From the NCBI RefSeq assembly GCF_000472705.1, contig NZ_KI421453.1, positions 495,264 to 559,263 on the forward strand: DNA of 64,000 bases, written 5' to 3'. The notes beneath the pieces are model-generated. The model was given only the letters and a program-made list of their open reading frames with translations, did not search any database and was not told the origin of the DNA. A program made the position numbers and the translations under genes. Source of the DNA: Mesorhizobium erdmanii USDA 3471 (GTDB taxonomy: Bacteria > Pseudomonadota > Alphaproteobacteria > Rhizobiales > Rhizobiaceae). Of this stretch, positions 25,462-35,023 are shown piece after piece (position 1 is the first letter of the stretch; each line of letters opens with the position of its first letter).

Positions 25462-26892
25462 TCACCCAGGGTTCGGCACGGCGGACGCTTCACGGATGGC
25501 AGTGTGTTTGGCGTTGAACTCGCTTGAATCAACGATGCCGAAAGCCACGTCCTCACGTCTCATGGTTCCCGCACGCAACTGCCGGGCATAGGTTTCGATC
25601 CCATAGTCGTCCGCGGGACGGTCGAGCAGCAGCAGGTAAAGGAAACTGACATAGGCGCGGTCGGTGAGGCCGATCGTGGCATATCTGGTTTCGAATTCAC
25701 CCGTACCCATCATTTCCACGACCATGCCGGCGAGTTTGCTGTCGCCGCTTTCAAGTGCCGCCGACCAGCGATTCAAACTGGCGGCATCACCCTCGTGGCC
25801 AAGCACGAGGCAGTAGGCGAAGCTTGCCTGCCTGAAATATTTCGGCTTGTTCGCTGCTGTGGTCTCGGGATCGCACTTCCGATTTGGCTTGGGTAACGGC
25901 TGCGGGCCGCGAGTGAAGTCACGCACGGTCCTGTAGGCGGGCTTCGGCTCGCCGACCCTCCATTTGCCATCGGAGGTGGCGGTGAGCCGCACCAATCCCA
26001 TATTGGCTTCGAAGCTGGGGGCCCAGTAGGTTTCATCGAACAGTTCGTAGATTTGCGCGGCTTCGACCTTGTATTTGTCGCTGAGCTGGCGAAGCCGTGT
26101 CATTGTCTGCTGCACGCCGTCGGCCTGCTGCCGTTCGCTACGCTGGCTGCCATAGGGATTGTTGAATTCGGTTACCCAGATCGGCTTGCCGTAGCCCGCG
26201 ATCTCGCGGAAAGCCCATTCCGGATCTTCGCCATACATGTGCCAGACCGAGATGTCCCAAGCGATTCCATCGTGCTTCATCCGGGCGAACGCGCCAGTGT
26301 GGCCCCATCCGGCGGTGCCGATCGCCTTCCTGATGCCCGGATCGACCTCTGTCATGCCTTCGGACAGGCCCTTGAGGACGGCGCTCACCTTCACCCAGCG
26401 CGGGCCGTAGTAATCGAGTGTTCCCGTTCCTCCTGCCGGTCCCCATCCACACGGATATTGGGAGCCGTCATCGCGTTTCTCGCACGGCTTGATGATGGCA
26501 TAGTTCTCCACCTCGTTGCCGAGTTCCCAAACGCGGATATCGTTCTTGAACCTAGCGCCAAGGGTGACCGCCAGTTTTCGGGTCTTCGCATAGATCTCGT
26601 CCGGGCTTTCCTTGTCCATGTCCACGACCGGCGTGAGGACCGGCAAAATCTCGATCCCCCTCGCCTTTCCGGCATCGACAAGGTCGGCAAGCATATCTGC
26701 ATTGTCCTCGCCCGTAACGTTGACCCTGTATGACTTCAGGCCCAGGTCCTTGATGAAATCCAGTTGCCTTTCAAACGGGATGCCCGGATAGGCAGTTATC
26801 GGATGGCCATTGACGCCCCAGAGGAGATCGGCGGAAGCGGGCACTGCTGTCGCCAGCAGGCAGACCGCAGCGGCTGTGAAACGAATGGACAT
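25462..26892 (-). CDS. exported glycoside hydrolase (TIM barrel) with DUF4214-like C-terminus
   Basis: 476 residues. ATG 26892 follows CGGGAGGCGAG and opens a clean signal peptide ending ASADLLWG; the 44 upstream in-frame codons are not used. Residues 25-380 form a TIM-barrel hydrolase. The acid/base is probably Glu127 in VWELGNEVEN and the nucleophile Glu242 in PIWVTEFNNP, a clan GH-A arrangement. Residues 390-470 carry two DUF4214-like units (GHEGDAASLNRWSAALESG; VSFLYLLLLDRPADDYG...VDSSEF), often seen in extracellular rhizobial proteins. The stop lies 14 bases before the next hydrolase, so the two form an operon. Likely role: cutting or releasing exopolysaccharide outside the cell. Confidence 0.8.
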   Translation of the reverse strand: MSIRFTAAAVCLLATAVPASADLLWGVNGHPITAYPGIPFERQLDFIKDLGLKSYRVNVTGEDNADMLADLVDAGKARGIEILPVLTPVVDMDKESPDEIYAKTRKLAVTLGARFKNDIRVWELGNEVENYAIIKPCEKRDDGSQYPCGWGPAGGTGTLDYYGPRWVKVSAVLKGLSEGMTEVDPGIRKAIGTAGWGHTGAFARMKHDGIAWDISVWHMYGEDPEWAFREIAGYGKPIWVTEFNNPYGSQRSERQQADGVQQTMTRLRQLSDKYKVEAAQIYELFDETYWAPSFEANMGLVRLTATSDGKWRVGEPKPAYRTVRDFTRGPQPLPKPNRKCDPETTAANKPKYFRQASFAYCLVLGHEGDAASLNRWSAALESGDSKLAGMVVEMMGTGEFETRYATIGLTDRAYVSFLYLLLLDRPADDYGIETYARQLRAGTMRREDVAFGIVDSSEFNAKHTAIREASAVPNPG

Positions 26893-27147
26893 GGCAACTC
26901 GCCTCCCGGCCAAATTGAGACTGGATAGTCGAGACTGCAACCGCAGGACGCAATCTGCCCATACGGGTGAATGGGCAGCTCGCGCTACCCCTTTCGGAGG
27001 TCGCGTCCTACCCATTGGAATCACGCCATTGGTCCGCGTTGGTAAGGACAGAAGTACGCACTGTCGTGTTGGCGAGGGGATGAAAGCCGTGCCGGCACTT
27101 TCGGTTCGCTCCTCGGCTCCGCAAGTTTATGAAGCCGGCGCGCCGGG

Positions 27148-28218
27148 TCAGTTCGAAACGGTTCCAGCCTCCAGGAGCGGCTGTCCTCGTTGGCGCCTCG
27201 TGACCTTCCGGACGAAGTCGAGAGTCGGCCTTTCCACAAAGATGTGTGTCAGCACCCCGACAATAATGCACACAAATACGACGGCGGGGGCGAAGATAAC
27301 TTGTGACATTCCTCCGACAAACGTCGATTTGATTACCCAGCCGTAAGCGATCATGACGAAGATGTGGCTCAAATAGAGAGCATAAGACGCATCACCGAGA
27401 AGGACTACCGCGCGTCCGGCTTTCGATTGCGGCCGTCTGATTTGTAGGAATGCGGCCACTATCATGGTTGCTGGAAGCCCCCACACAACGACCCGAAAAA
27501 CTTCGGACAAATTATCGGGATGATCTACGAAAATCGGAGCAACAATAATAACTATAAATCCGATAACGCCTATTATTATCGGCACTCTCCACTGCCTGGC
27601 GAAGGAAAATGACAACGCCAGAACAATACCAAAACAAAACTCCATCACGAGAGGGCTGGAGATGAAATTGGAGAAGGTCGATTCCTGAATTTCGCGCCCG
27701 ACCAGCATTCCACTCAACATTATAAAAATCGTCGAAATAGCCGCCGGGATAATTCTTTTCAGATTTAGGCAGACGGCAAAAACTATGTAGAAGTATAATT
27801 CATATGAAAGCGTCCATGCGACATAGACAAGCTTGTCACCTGGAAGTATGAATATTGAATTCAATACTGTAAATAGATCTACGTTCTTGTTCTTAAGGAA
27901 ACCTGCTGCGCAGATCCCAGCGATGACCGCGCTGCAAATCCAATACAAAGGGAATATACGCGTTGCCCGCTTGATGAGGAAGCGCTTTGGTGATTCAGAA
28001 GGCTGGCCTGGCGGAAAGCTGACATACACCATGATAAATCCGCTAATCACAAAAAATAGATCGACGCCAGCACCGCCAGATGCCGACATCCAGGCAGGGC
28101 TGAACCGGCCAACTTCCGATCCATCCGACATGTCAAGGGTATGGCGAAGTATGACCCCCAATGCGGCGATCGCGCGAAGCGATTGAAGTCCATATAGATC
28201 GCGATTTTTCTGGTTCAT
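27148..28218 (-). CDS. acyltransferase 3 family membrane protein (ExoH/OafA-like)
   Basis: 356 residues, ATG 28218 behind GGGGGGCGAG. About ten membrane segments. Family marks are LQSLRAIAALGVILRHT at the start with the catalytic His, GGAGVDLFFVISGFIM, and the basic RATRIFPLYW loop. These inner-membrane enzymes transfer acetyl or succinyl groups to sugars during polysaccharide synthesis. The gene is more AT-rich than its neighbours (for example 27540-27760), suggesting separate origin. It is divergent from the flippase gene across 282 bases. Confidence 0.88.
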   Translation of the reverse strand: MNQKNRDLYGLQSLRAIAALGVILRHTLDMSDGSEVGRFSPAWMSASGGAGVDLFFVISGFIMVYVSFPPGQPSESPKRFLIKRATRIFPLYWICSAVIAGICAAGFLKNKNVDLFTVLNSIFILPGDKLVYVAWTLSYELYFYIVFAVCLNLKRIIPAAISTIFIMLSGMLVGREIQESTFSNFISSPLVMEFCFGIVLALSFSFARQWRVPIIIGVIGFIVIIVAPIFVDHPDNLSEVFRVVVWGLPATMIVAAFLQIRRPQSKAGRAVVLLGDASYALYLSHIFVMIAYGWVIKSTFVGGMSQVIFAPAVVFVCIIVGVLTHIFVERPTLDFVRKVTRRQRGQPLLEAGTVSN

Positions 28219-28500
28219 CTCGCCCCCCGGATGAGAAGAAGGTGGATCACCGTAAGTGCTCCCTCAAGTAATACCAATGCATACCTCCGGTGGATGGGGT
28301 TGGGCCTCTTTGCACCTTATTTATCCAGTCGGATCAATCCTGAACTGGCCGGGAGGCAGTCCGGGCACCCGGGTTCCCGCCTCCCCGCTACCGCTTTAGT
28401 CGGTGTCCTTCCCTAGCCTATTGGGCCTACTGACCGGCAACTCTGTTTGTCGGACTATCCATCGGGGCGCAGGCGGCCGCGTCACAGGGAAAGGACACCC

Positions 28501-29958
28501 ATGCTCATGGTAAAACGCGCACTCTTTATGAGCGTGGGTGAACGCTACGTCCTGCTCGTGACGAACTTTGCCACCGCGGCATTGATTTCCCGAATATTGA
28601 CACCTCGGGAGATCGGGGTGTCAGTGATCGGCATGGCGATCCTGGCGATAGCCCTGTCGATCAGGGAATTCTCCAGCTCGAGCTTCCTCATCCAGCGCAA
28701 GGATATCAGCCGTGAGGATATCCGCGGCGCCTTTACGGTGACGTTCATCCTCACCGGAGCCATCGCCACCACCCTCGTCGTCGCGTCCCCTTTCCTCGCC
28801 TCGTTCTACAACGAGCCAGGCCTCATTCCTTACTTCAGGGTCATCTCGGTCTGCCTCTTCCTCGATGCCTCGTTCAACCTGATAACCGCTCTCCTGCGGA
28901 GGGAAATGTCCTTCGGCAAGATAGCGGCAATCGACATAGCAGGAGCTGTGACGAACTCGGCAGCGACGATTGTGCTGGCATTGGCGGGCTTCAGCTACAT
29001 GAGTTTCGCCTGGGCTTGGTTTATCGGCAGCGGTCTCTCCGCAGGTGTCGCCCTTGCCCTGTGCCCGCATTTCTGGATGTTCAAGCCGTCCTTGGCCAAC
29101 TGGCGTGGGATGATCTCGTTTGGTGGATATAACGGCGCTATCGCCATACTTTTCCGCATGTTTGACGCCTTGCCCCTGCTCCTGTTGGGCCGCTTCGTGT
29201 CACCGAATGCGGCTGCCTTGTTCAGCAGGACACTGTGGATCGGCCAGATACCCGACAAACTGGTCATCGGCGGCGCCATAGCTGTCGTGCTGCCCGCCTT
29301 CTCGGCCGAGGCCAGACAAGGCGGGGATTTGAAGCGTCCCTATCTGTCCGCCCTTTCCCTCATCACGGCGCTTCACTGGCCGGCGCTCCTCGTGCTGGCG
29401 GTTCTGGCGTATCCGATCGTAAACATCGCGCTAGGTCACCAGTGGACCGAGGTCGCGCCGCTCGTGCAAATCGTCGCGATCGCGCTGCTCTTTTCCTTCA
29501 GTTTCGAACTCAACTACCCTGTAATGGTTGCGATGGGAGCGATCCGAGACTCGTTCATCCGCGCATTGATCGTTTTCCCGGTTTCCGGCATTCTCCTTTC
29601 CTTAGCCATCGTCCTTGGCGGATTGCAGGCAGCCGCATGGTGCATGCTGGTGACCGTGCCGTTCCAGGCGTATATTACCTTGAGCTTCGTCCGACGCAGC
29701 CTAGGACTGGAACGCAGGGACGTGACCGCAGCATTGTGGAAAAGCGCCGTCGTTGCCTTCGCGAGCACGGTCCCACCCCTGGCAGCCATCGGAATATCCG
29801 GTTCCGGTTTCCGCCTCTCCAACATGGAAGCGATTGTCGCGGGATGTTTAGCGTTGGGAGGATGGGTGGCCGGATTGATCATCACCCGGCATCCCCTTCT
29901 TGACGAGATCATCAAGATTTTCCCGGCACTCAAGCGAGCGCGGGCTTCAGCAGGTTGA
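28501..29958 (+). CDS. Wzx-type oligosaccharide flippase (ExoT-like)
   Basis: 485 residues from ATG 28501, four bases after AAAGGAC; a TTG 18 codons upstream gives a non-conserved basic extension. Twelve to fourteen hydrophobic segments in the MOP/PST pattern, with RALFMSVGERYVLLVTNF and SRILTPREIGVSVIGMA at the start and SFGGYNGAIAILFRMFDAL in the middle. Such proteins move undecaprenyl-linked repeat units from the cytoplasmic to the periplasmic face for polymerisation. Works with the Wzy-like protein at 12406 and the ExoF- and ExoP-like proteins. Confidence 0.88.
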   Translation: MLMVKRALFMSVGERYVLLVTNFATAALISRILTPREIGVSVIGMAILAIALSIREFSSSSFLIQRKDISREDIRGAFTVTFILTGAIATTLVVASPFLASFYNEPGLIPYFRVISVCLFLDASFNLITALLRREMSFGKIAAIDIAGAVTNSAATIVLALAGFSYMSFAWAWFIGSGLSAGVALALCPHFWMFKPSLANWRGMISFGGYNGAIAILFRMFDALPLLLLGRFVSPNAAALFSRTLWIGQIPDKLVIGGAIAVVLPAFSAEARQGGDLKRPYLSALSLITALHWPALLVLAVLAYPIVNIALGHQWTEVAPLVQIVAIALLFSFSFELNYPVMVAMGAIRDSFIRALIVFPVSGILLSLAIVLGGLQAAAWCMLVTVPFQAYITLSFVRRSLGLERRDVTAALWKSAVVAFASTVPPLAAIGISGSGFRLSNMEAIVAGCLALGGWVAGLIITRHPLLDEIIKIFPALKRARASAG

Positions 29959-30023
29959 CCCACAGCTGCCGGCAGGGGACAAGCGGCCTGCCACCCCCGT
30001 GATGCAGAAAGCGACGGAAGGCC

Positions 30024-30953
30024 TCATACCGCTAGAAACTGGCCAATGAGCCGCGAAATCTTGCTCCGCTCCGCATTCCTTCGCAATCTGTTGGCCCAGT
30101 AAGTCCACCCCAGATATCCAGGGGGAATTTCCAGACCGAGTTCCCCGCAGTCTCGCGATATGCGGCCGAGCACGGATCGCTCCTGCCTGTCGATGCGGTG
30201 CGCCCTCGCCGGGAGGAATTTCTCCGGCCCAGTGTAGTGCCGGATCAATGCCCGATCCCAATATCTTGTCTGGAATGCCGACTTCTGAACGTTGAATTCC
30301 ACAGGAAGCGTCTCCCATGCCCGATTGGCAGCGATGTTGAAGGCGCATTGGTCGACATGGATACACGACCCGTCCCAATAGGGACAAAACTCCGCATGCC
30401 TCTGGATGAGGGAATCGTACCGTTCAGGAATTCCCGAGCCAATCCATCGGGGGACATTGATGACAATCAGTCCAGAATTGAAGTAGCGCCGTTCGAGGCC
30501 GTGTTTTTCGCAGTTTTCGAAGAATGCGGGATTGTCGAAACCTGTGGATATGGAAAGGTCGGGCACGGCGGCGAGAGGCTGTGTTTTCGGCGCGGTAACC
30601 GCCAGATCAAGGGGCCGCATGACAAGCGTATCATTGTCGAGATAGCAGACCACATCATGTTCGCCCGAAACCGCGGCGATAGCTTCGGTTTTCTCGTATG
30701 CCGTCGATGTTATATGGCCATGACCGCACAAACCCCGGTGAACTGTCGATAGGGTGTGGGTCGCCAGCCGGTGGCCCTTCGCCTGGAGCACCCTGAGCAC
30801 CGCCGGTGGGGGAACCGAACGGAATCCGGACTGAACAATATGGATGTCTATTTCCCGCTTATGGCACAATCCCAACGCCACGACGCTGGCGTAAGTCAGG
30901 TCATCGCGCCTGCCGTCGGTCAGGTAAACGACACCGATGCGCTTTTCGGTCAT
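30024..30953 (-). CDS. glycosyltransferase family 8-like
   Basis: 309 residues. Begins RIGVVYLTDGRRDDLTYASV, with a metal-binding DxD in VVCYLDNDTLV, the GT8 segment RRYFNSGLIVIN, and a C-terminal HYTGPEKF with the His-x-x-Gly typical of the family. GT8 enzymes use UDP-glucose or UDP-galactose with retention. No membrane segment, so it acts on lipid-linked repeat units at the inner face of the cytoplasmic membrane. It is separated by 65 bases of non-coding sequence from the convergent flippase gene. Confidence 0.8.
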   Translation of the reverse strand: MTEKRIGVVYLTDGRRDDLTYASVVALGLCHKREIDIHIVQSGFRSVPPPAVLRVLQAKGHRLATHTLSTVHRGLCGHGHITSTAYEKTEAIAAVSGEHDVVCYLDNDTLVMRPLDLAVTAPKTQPLAAVPDLSISTGFDNPAFFENCEKHGLERRYFNSGLIVINVPRWIGSGIPERYDSLIQRHAEFCPYWDGSCIHVDQCAFNIAANRAWETLPVEFNVQKSAFQTRYWDRALIRHYTGPEKFLPARAHRIDRQERSVLGRISRDCGELGLEIPPGYLGWTYWANRLRRNAERSKISRLIGQFLAV

Positions 30954-31038
30954 GGGTTATCCTCTGCGCGGATGAAAGCGGACATCCGACCCGAGACAAT
31001 GCTTCCGCGCCAGTAGCCATGTGCTCGTGGCTTCGCCA

Positions 31039-32016
31039 TCAATTCCGGCTCCAGGCCTCCGCAAGGCGCGAGCGGATGTGGCTTAGCGGATTGGGGAGAT
31101 GGACCAAGTAGTCGACCGGCGGCAGGTAGGCCAGGCTCGGCGAGAGCTCGGCCGCAAACCTGAGGAGATCAAGACCAGCTGCCCGCTGGCCGCGGGCGAT
31201 ATGCGATAGACCAGACCAGTATGCCCGCTTTCCAAGATTTCGATACACACTGCGCCGCAGTTGCTCCACCCCAGGCACGCCGGCCGCTTCGTGCGAAAAG
31301 AAGCTGTCGAAGGTGAGCTTCTTCTCGATCATGTCGCGCTTGAAGTCCTGCCAGAATACCGCGGATAGATTTGCGCCGTGCACCCGCCTTATTCCATGGA
31401 TGGCGTTTGTCACAGCCGCTCTGCGACCCAGCGAGAGCCGCAAGAACATTTCCAGGTCCTCGCTGTAGGATATCTCCGACCTGAAATGGCCAACCCGTTT
31501 TAGGTCGGAGGTTCTGATCAGCGCCGCGCCGCCCCCGAATAGAACCTTGCTCGGGAGGGACCGCTCCAAAGCGAATGTTTCCGTCGACAGGAATCGCCAG
31601 TCGTCGACGGCCGAATTCTCCACGACTGGAAAGGGACGCTCCTCATGCCAAACCAACTCGGCTCCACACGCAAAGGAAACGTCGGGTTCTTTTTCAAGAA
31701 CCGCGATGGCTCGGTGGAAACAACCCTCGACAAGCAGATCGTCGGCGCAAAGTATCACAAAATACTTCGAACTAGCCCAGTCCACACCCTCGTTACACGA
31801 TGCGTGCAGGCCGAGATTTCTCTCTCGTGCCACGACCGTTATGCGCTTGTCCCGCTTGGCCAGATTTTTTGCAACATCGACGCTGTCGTCGGTGGAAGCA
31901 TTATCGACGATCAAGATCCTGATATCGTCCACCTGCTGCCGCAGAATGCTGTCGACAGACTGGGGCAAGTAACGCCCGTAGCAGTAATTAGGAATCAGAA
32001 TGTCGACTAGTGGCAT
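31039..32016 (-). CDS. GT2-family glycosyltransferase
   Basis: 325 residues. GT-A fold marks: VDILIPNYCYGRYLPQSV, ILIVDNASTDDSVDVA, a CADD metal site, GGGAALIRTSDLKRVG and YSEDLEMFLRLSL. The C-terminal 100 residues are helical and may hold the acceptor. Adds one sugar to the lipid-linked repeat unit; donor and acceptor are not readable. It lies 43 bases after the pyruvyltransferase gene on the same strand and is probably co-transcribed. Confidence 0.85.
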   Translation of the reverse strand: MPLVDILIPNYCYGRYLPQSVDSILRQQVDDIRILIVDNASTDDSVDVAKNLAKRDKRITVVARERNLGLHASCNEGVDWASSKYFVILCADDLLVEGCFHRAIAVLEKEPDVSFACGAELVWHEERPFPVVENSAVDDWRFLSTETFALERSLPSKVLFGGGAALIRTSDLKRVGHFRSEISYSEDLEMFLRLSLGRRAAVTNAIHGIRRVHGANLSAVFWQDFKRDMIEKKLTFDSFFSHEAAGVPGVEQLRRSVYRNLGKRAYWSGLSHIARGQRAAGLDLLRFAAELSPSLAYLPPVDYLVHLPNPLSHIRSRLAEAWSRN

Positions 32017-32059
32017 CGATCAGCCTTCACAAATTCGTTGAGCCTTGGAACACAATTGC

Positions 32060-33427
32060 TCATCTGTTTCCCGAGACGGCACTCCGATCTTCGGTTTTGC
32101 CTTCGCAGATCGTTGCGTCGTCCGTCCTGACCTCCCGGCGGGCGAAAACTTGTGTCCGCAGGAGAACCTCCTGGTCCCTAAGCTCTTGCCTGTATCGCAC
32201 AACGGTTTCGCGCACCTGCAGCGCTCGCAACTCCCGTTCCGCAAGAAGTGTGTCCAGCCGGGACTCAAGCCATTCCACGCTGAACGTTTCGACGCTGGTA
32301 CAGAAGGCCGACAGACCGGTGTCGGCCGCAAGCGCGTCATGCTTTTCGAGGTATCCGAGAGATATGACAGGGAGACCCACCCGCAGGGCGCAGACAACAT
32401 TGTGGAACCGGGTAGCGACGACGACGTCAGTCGTCTGCATTTGCGCCATAACGTCGTGAAGCGATGCAGACCGAGTGTAAACGACCCGGGCCAAATCAGC
32501 GTCGGAGAGCATTCCGCGAAGCTGTTCCATGACATCGACCACCGCGACTTCGTCGTTGTCCTGGCCCAGGATAAGGCGAACGGCAAAGCCGCGCATAACA
32601 ATGCGTGCGACAAACTCGCCGAGTTTGGAAATATAGGCATTGTAGATCGCCTCACTTCCACCTGTGCGGCCACGGTAGTTCATGACGCCCACGCCCACGA
32701 CGGTGGATGCCGAAATCTCGCGCTCGACACGTGGAACTGGAAGGCCAAAGGCAAGATCGGGGAAAATCCGGTCCCTCGCGACATTGATCCCGAGGGACCG
32801 GATGAAATCGCGTGAAATTGCGTCACGATACGAGCGGTATGACGCACAGCGGGCAGCCCAGGCAAAGAACATCCGACTCAGCGGGTGGTAAGCAGGTCCG
32901 GCCCCAATGCTGGCAAATGCGACGACGCAGCCACGCAGTCTCGCCATCAGCAGCCATTTCATAAAAAGGTAGGGCATTCCAAATGGTCTGTCGCCAAAAT
33001 CATCGAATGCACCGGTTCCGGGCAGCACGACAGCATGAAAACCCCGAAGCTTGAGGAAGGCCCGGATCGGTCCCAGCATCTTGTGCGGAGCCCGACCGAG
33101 GATGCGGTTGGCCTGGTCGAGCCAACGCGATTTGATGGCGGGCCGCGTCAATTTGATGGTCTTCACGGCGAAGGCTTTCTCGACGGCTTCGGGCCATGTA
33201 CAAATCACGGTAAGCTCGGCCTCTGGGCAGATCCGCCTCAGCGTGTCTATCATTGCCTCAAGCGAGCCGTCATTGCCGAAATTGCCGACGCCGAACTGTC
33301 CTATCAGGGCGATCCGAAGTCGCTTCGTGCTTCGCGTGACATGCATATGGTCGTAGCCATTGACCCGTCGCAGCTCATGGACATGAGGTTCAAGCACGGT
33401 TTCAAGTTGCGCATTTTGGGACTGCAT
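32060..33427 (-). CDS. polysaccharide pyruvyltransferase-like protein
   Basis: 455 residues. The N-terminal IALIGQFGVGNFGNDGSLEAM, the middle GTGAFDDFGDRPFG and FASIGAGP, and the C-terminal VVATRFHNVVCALRVGLPVISLGY are those of the polysaccharide pyruvyl transferase superfamily, which transfers pyruvate from phosphoenolpyruvate to form ketals on EPS sugars. The family also includes divergent members of unknown activity, so pyruvylation is likely but not certain. It precedes the GT2 gene in the same direction. Confidence 0.85.
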   Translation of the reverse strand: MQSQNAQLETVLEPHVHELRRVNGYDHMHVTRSTKRLRIALIGQFGVGNFGNDGSLEAMIDTLRRICPEAELTVICTWPEAVEKAFAVKTIKLTRPAIKSRWLDQANRILGRAPHKMLGPIRAFLKLRGFHAVVLPGTGAFDDFGDRPFGMPYLFMKWLLMARLRGCVVAFASIGAGPAYHPLSRMFFAWAARCASYRSYRDAISRDFIRSLGINVARDRIFPDLAFGLPVPRVEREISASTVVGVGVMNYRGRTGGSEAIYNAYISKLGEFVARIVMRGFAVRLILGQDNDEVAVVDVMEQLRGMLSDADLARVVYTRSASLHDVMAQMQTTDVVVATRFHNVVCALRVGLPVISLGYLEKHDALAADTGLSAFCTSVETFSVEWLESRLDTLLAERELRALQVRETVVRYRQELRDQEVLLRTQVFARREVRTDDATICEGKTEDRSAVSGNR

Positions 33428-33597
33428 CGAAACCGTTCGCTCTCAATTCGTGAAGCCACACTCATTCTGCGATGAAGGGGCCAACACGCCCGTCGAATGA
33501 ATGCCAATTACCCTAGTATAGAACCCCCGCACCTATTTCCTCGCTTCAACTTATAGGCAGAACAACACACCTTTTTGGTTGAGGCACTGGCAGTCGA

Positions 33598-34845
33598 TCA
33601 ACTGCCGAACTCTCCGAAATCGGCGTCGACCTGAATCATGAGTTCGAGGTATTTCCACGCTATCCAGCGCCACGAATAGCTGCTCGCCCTCGCGTGCCCC
33701 TTGGTAACAAGCCGCTGCCGCAAGTCTGGGGTGAGCATCAGCAGGCGGATAGCTTCGACCCACGACTGGACGTCGTCGGGATCGGCATAGAGAGCCGAAT
33801 CCCCGCAGACTTCAGGAAGACACGGTGATGTTGAGGCCACGACCGGGCAGCCCGAAGCCATCGCCTCGACGGCAGGCAGCCCGAAGCCCTCGATCCGTGA
33901 CGGAAACAGGAAGCACAGGGCGCCTTCGAGCGCCTTCTTGAAGTCGTCATCCCCTATACGGCCAAGGAGGACGATATTGCCGGGCATTTCGGGGGCGTAG
34001 CGCCGAACCGTGGTCGCGTCGACATCGCCCGGCATCCACAGGTCGAGGCCCATCTCGTCGAGCAGTGGCGCCAACCTGGCGAGCAGCCCCATGTTCTTGT
34101 ATTCCTGATCCCGCCTTCCGAGGCAGAGGACATACGGCCGGCCGCGACCGACGGCCAACGACGACCTCGCTGCATCCCATCTCTTCGCATGGTCGCTGCC
34201 GTTGTAGGTGACGACGATGTTTTCTTCCGGCGCGATCCCGAACTCGACCAGATGGCTGCGCGACAGTTGCGAGACCGTGGTAATACGGGCGGCCCGCCTG
34301 CCTAGTGCCGGCAGGATCAGGCGGTGCGCCCACCGGAACCCGCGCGGGTAGCTCGACGGCATGAGCCTCGTGTGCATGTCGTGGATGCACGCGATCTGGC
34401 GCTTCAGGACGACAGGAGCGAGGTTACAGAAGCTCAGCAATCCTCCGGGCACATGCCAAGGCAACTGCGCCTGCACCCAGAATTGGGGAAGTCGCGGCCT
34501 GTTAAATTCAGGAACGACACGGACAGGGATAGCATTGAGGCGGAAACCTTCGGACAGCGGACGCGGCACCACGAGATCGATCTCGAGGTCGCGACCAAGC
34601 GGATGCCCTTCCGAAATGAGCGCGTCGAGGGCCAGGGTCACCTCGCGGGCGTAGCGGGCTACTCCGGTCGGTCGAAGCGTCGTGAAATCCCCATTTATCG
34701 TCCAGCGTCGTCTGGGCTCTTCATGATCCGCCCATGGGAGAGCGAAAGATCCATTTGGGGTTCCGGCCCGGTGACCATTCAACTGTTTAGCCAGTCCTGG
34801 TGGTGGCGACTCCGTCGCGTCGAACTCGAGCTTGCCCATGTCCAT
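33598..34845 (-). CDS. GT4-family glycosyltransferase
   Basis: 415 residues, ATG 34845 behind GGGGAAG. A 45-residue N-terminal extension precedes RRRWTINGDF and TGVARYAREVTLALDAL. The donor-side half has YVLCLGRRDQEYKNMGLL, PGNIVLLGRI and the E-x7-E signature FPSRIEGFGLPAVEAMASGCPVV (quoted in part), as in mannosyltransferase-type GT4 enzymes. It is divergent from a related gene at 35024 with the same WTING...TGV.RYAREV start, so the two look like inverted paralogues. Confidence 0.87.
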   Translation of the reverse strand: MDMGKLEFDATESPPPGLAKQLNGHRAGTPNGSFALPWADHEEPRRRWTINGDFTTLRPTGVARYAREVTLALDALISEGHPLGRDLEIDLVVPRPLSEGFRLNAIPVRVVPEFNRPRLPQFWVQAQLPWHVPGGLLSFCNLAPVVLKRQIACIHDMHTRLMPSSYPRGFRWAHRLILPALGRRAARITTVSQLSRSHLVEFGIAPEENIVVTYNGSDHAKRWDAARSSLAVGRGRPYVLCLGRRDQEYKNMGLLARLAPLLDEMGLDLWMPGDVDATTVRRYAPEMPGNIVLLGRIGDDDFKKALEGALCFLFPSRIEGFGLPAVEAMASGCPVVASTSPCLPEVCGDSALYADPDDVQSWVEAIRLLMLTPDLRQRLVTKGHARASSYSWRWIAWKYLELMIQVDADFGEFGS

Positions 34846-35023
34846 CTTCCCCGGCCCTTCGGCACCTGAGCGAGAGTAGCATTGCCGGGAGTACTCAGGT
34901 CCTCAAACGTTCGAGGTAGAGACGCCTCGCCTATACGGATGATTGCCGCTAGGCGGACGACCCGATGGCCATGGTGACCCAGCGTCTTCGCGGCTCCACA
35001 CTGAACACCTCAAAGGGGCAGAT

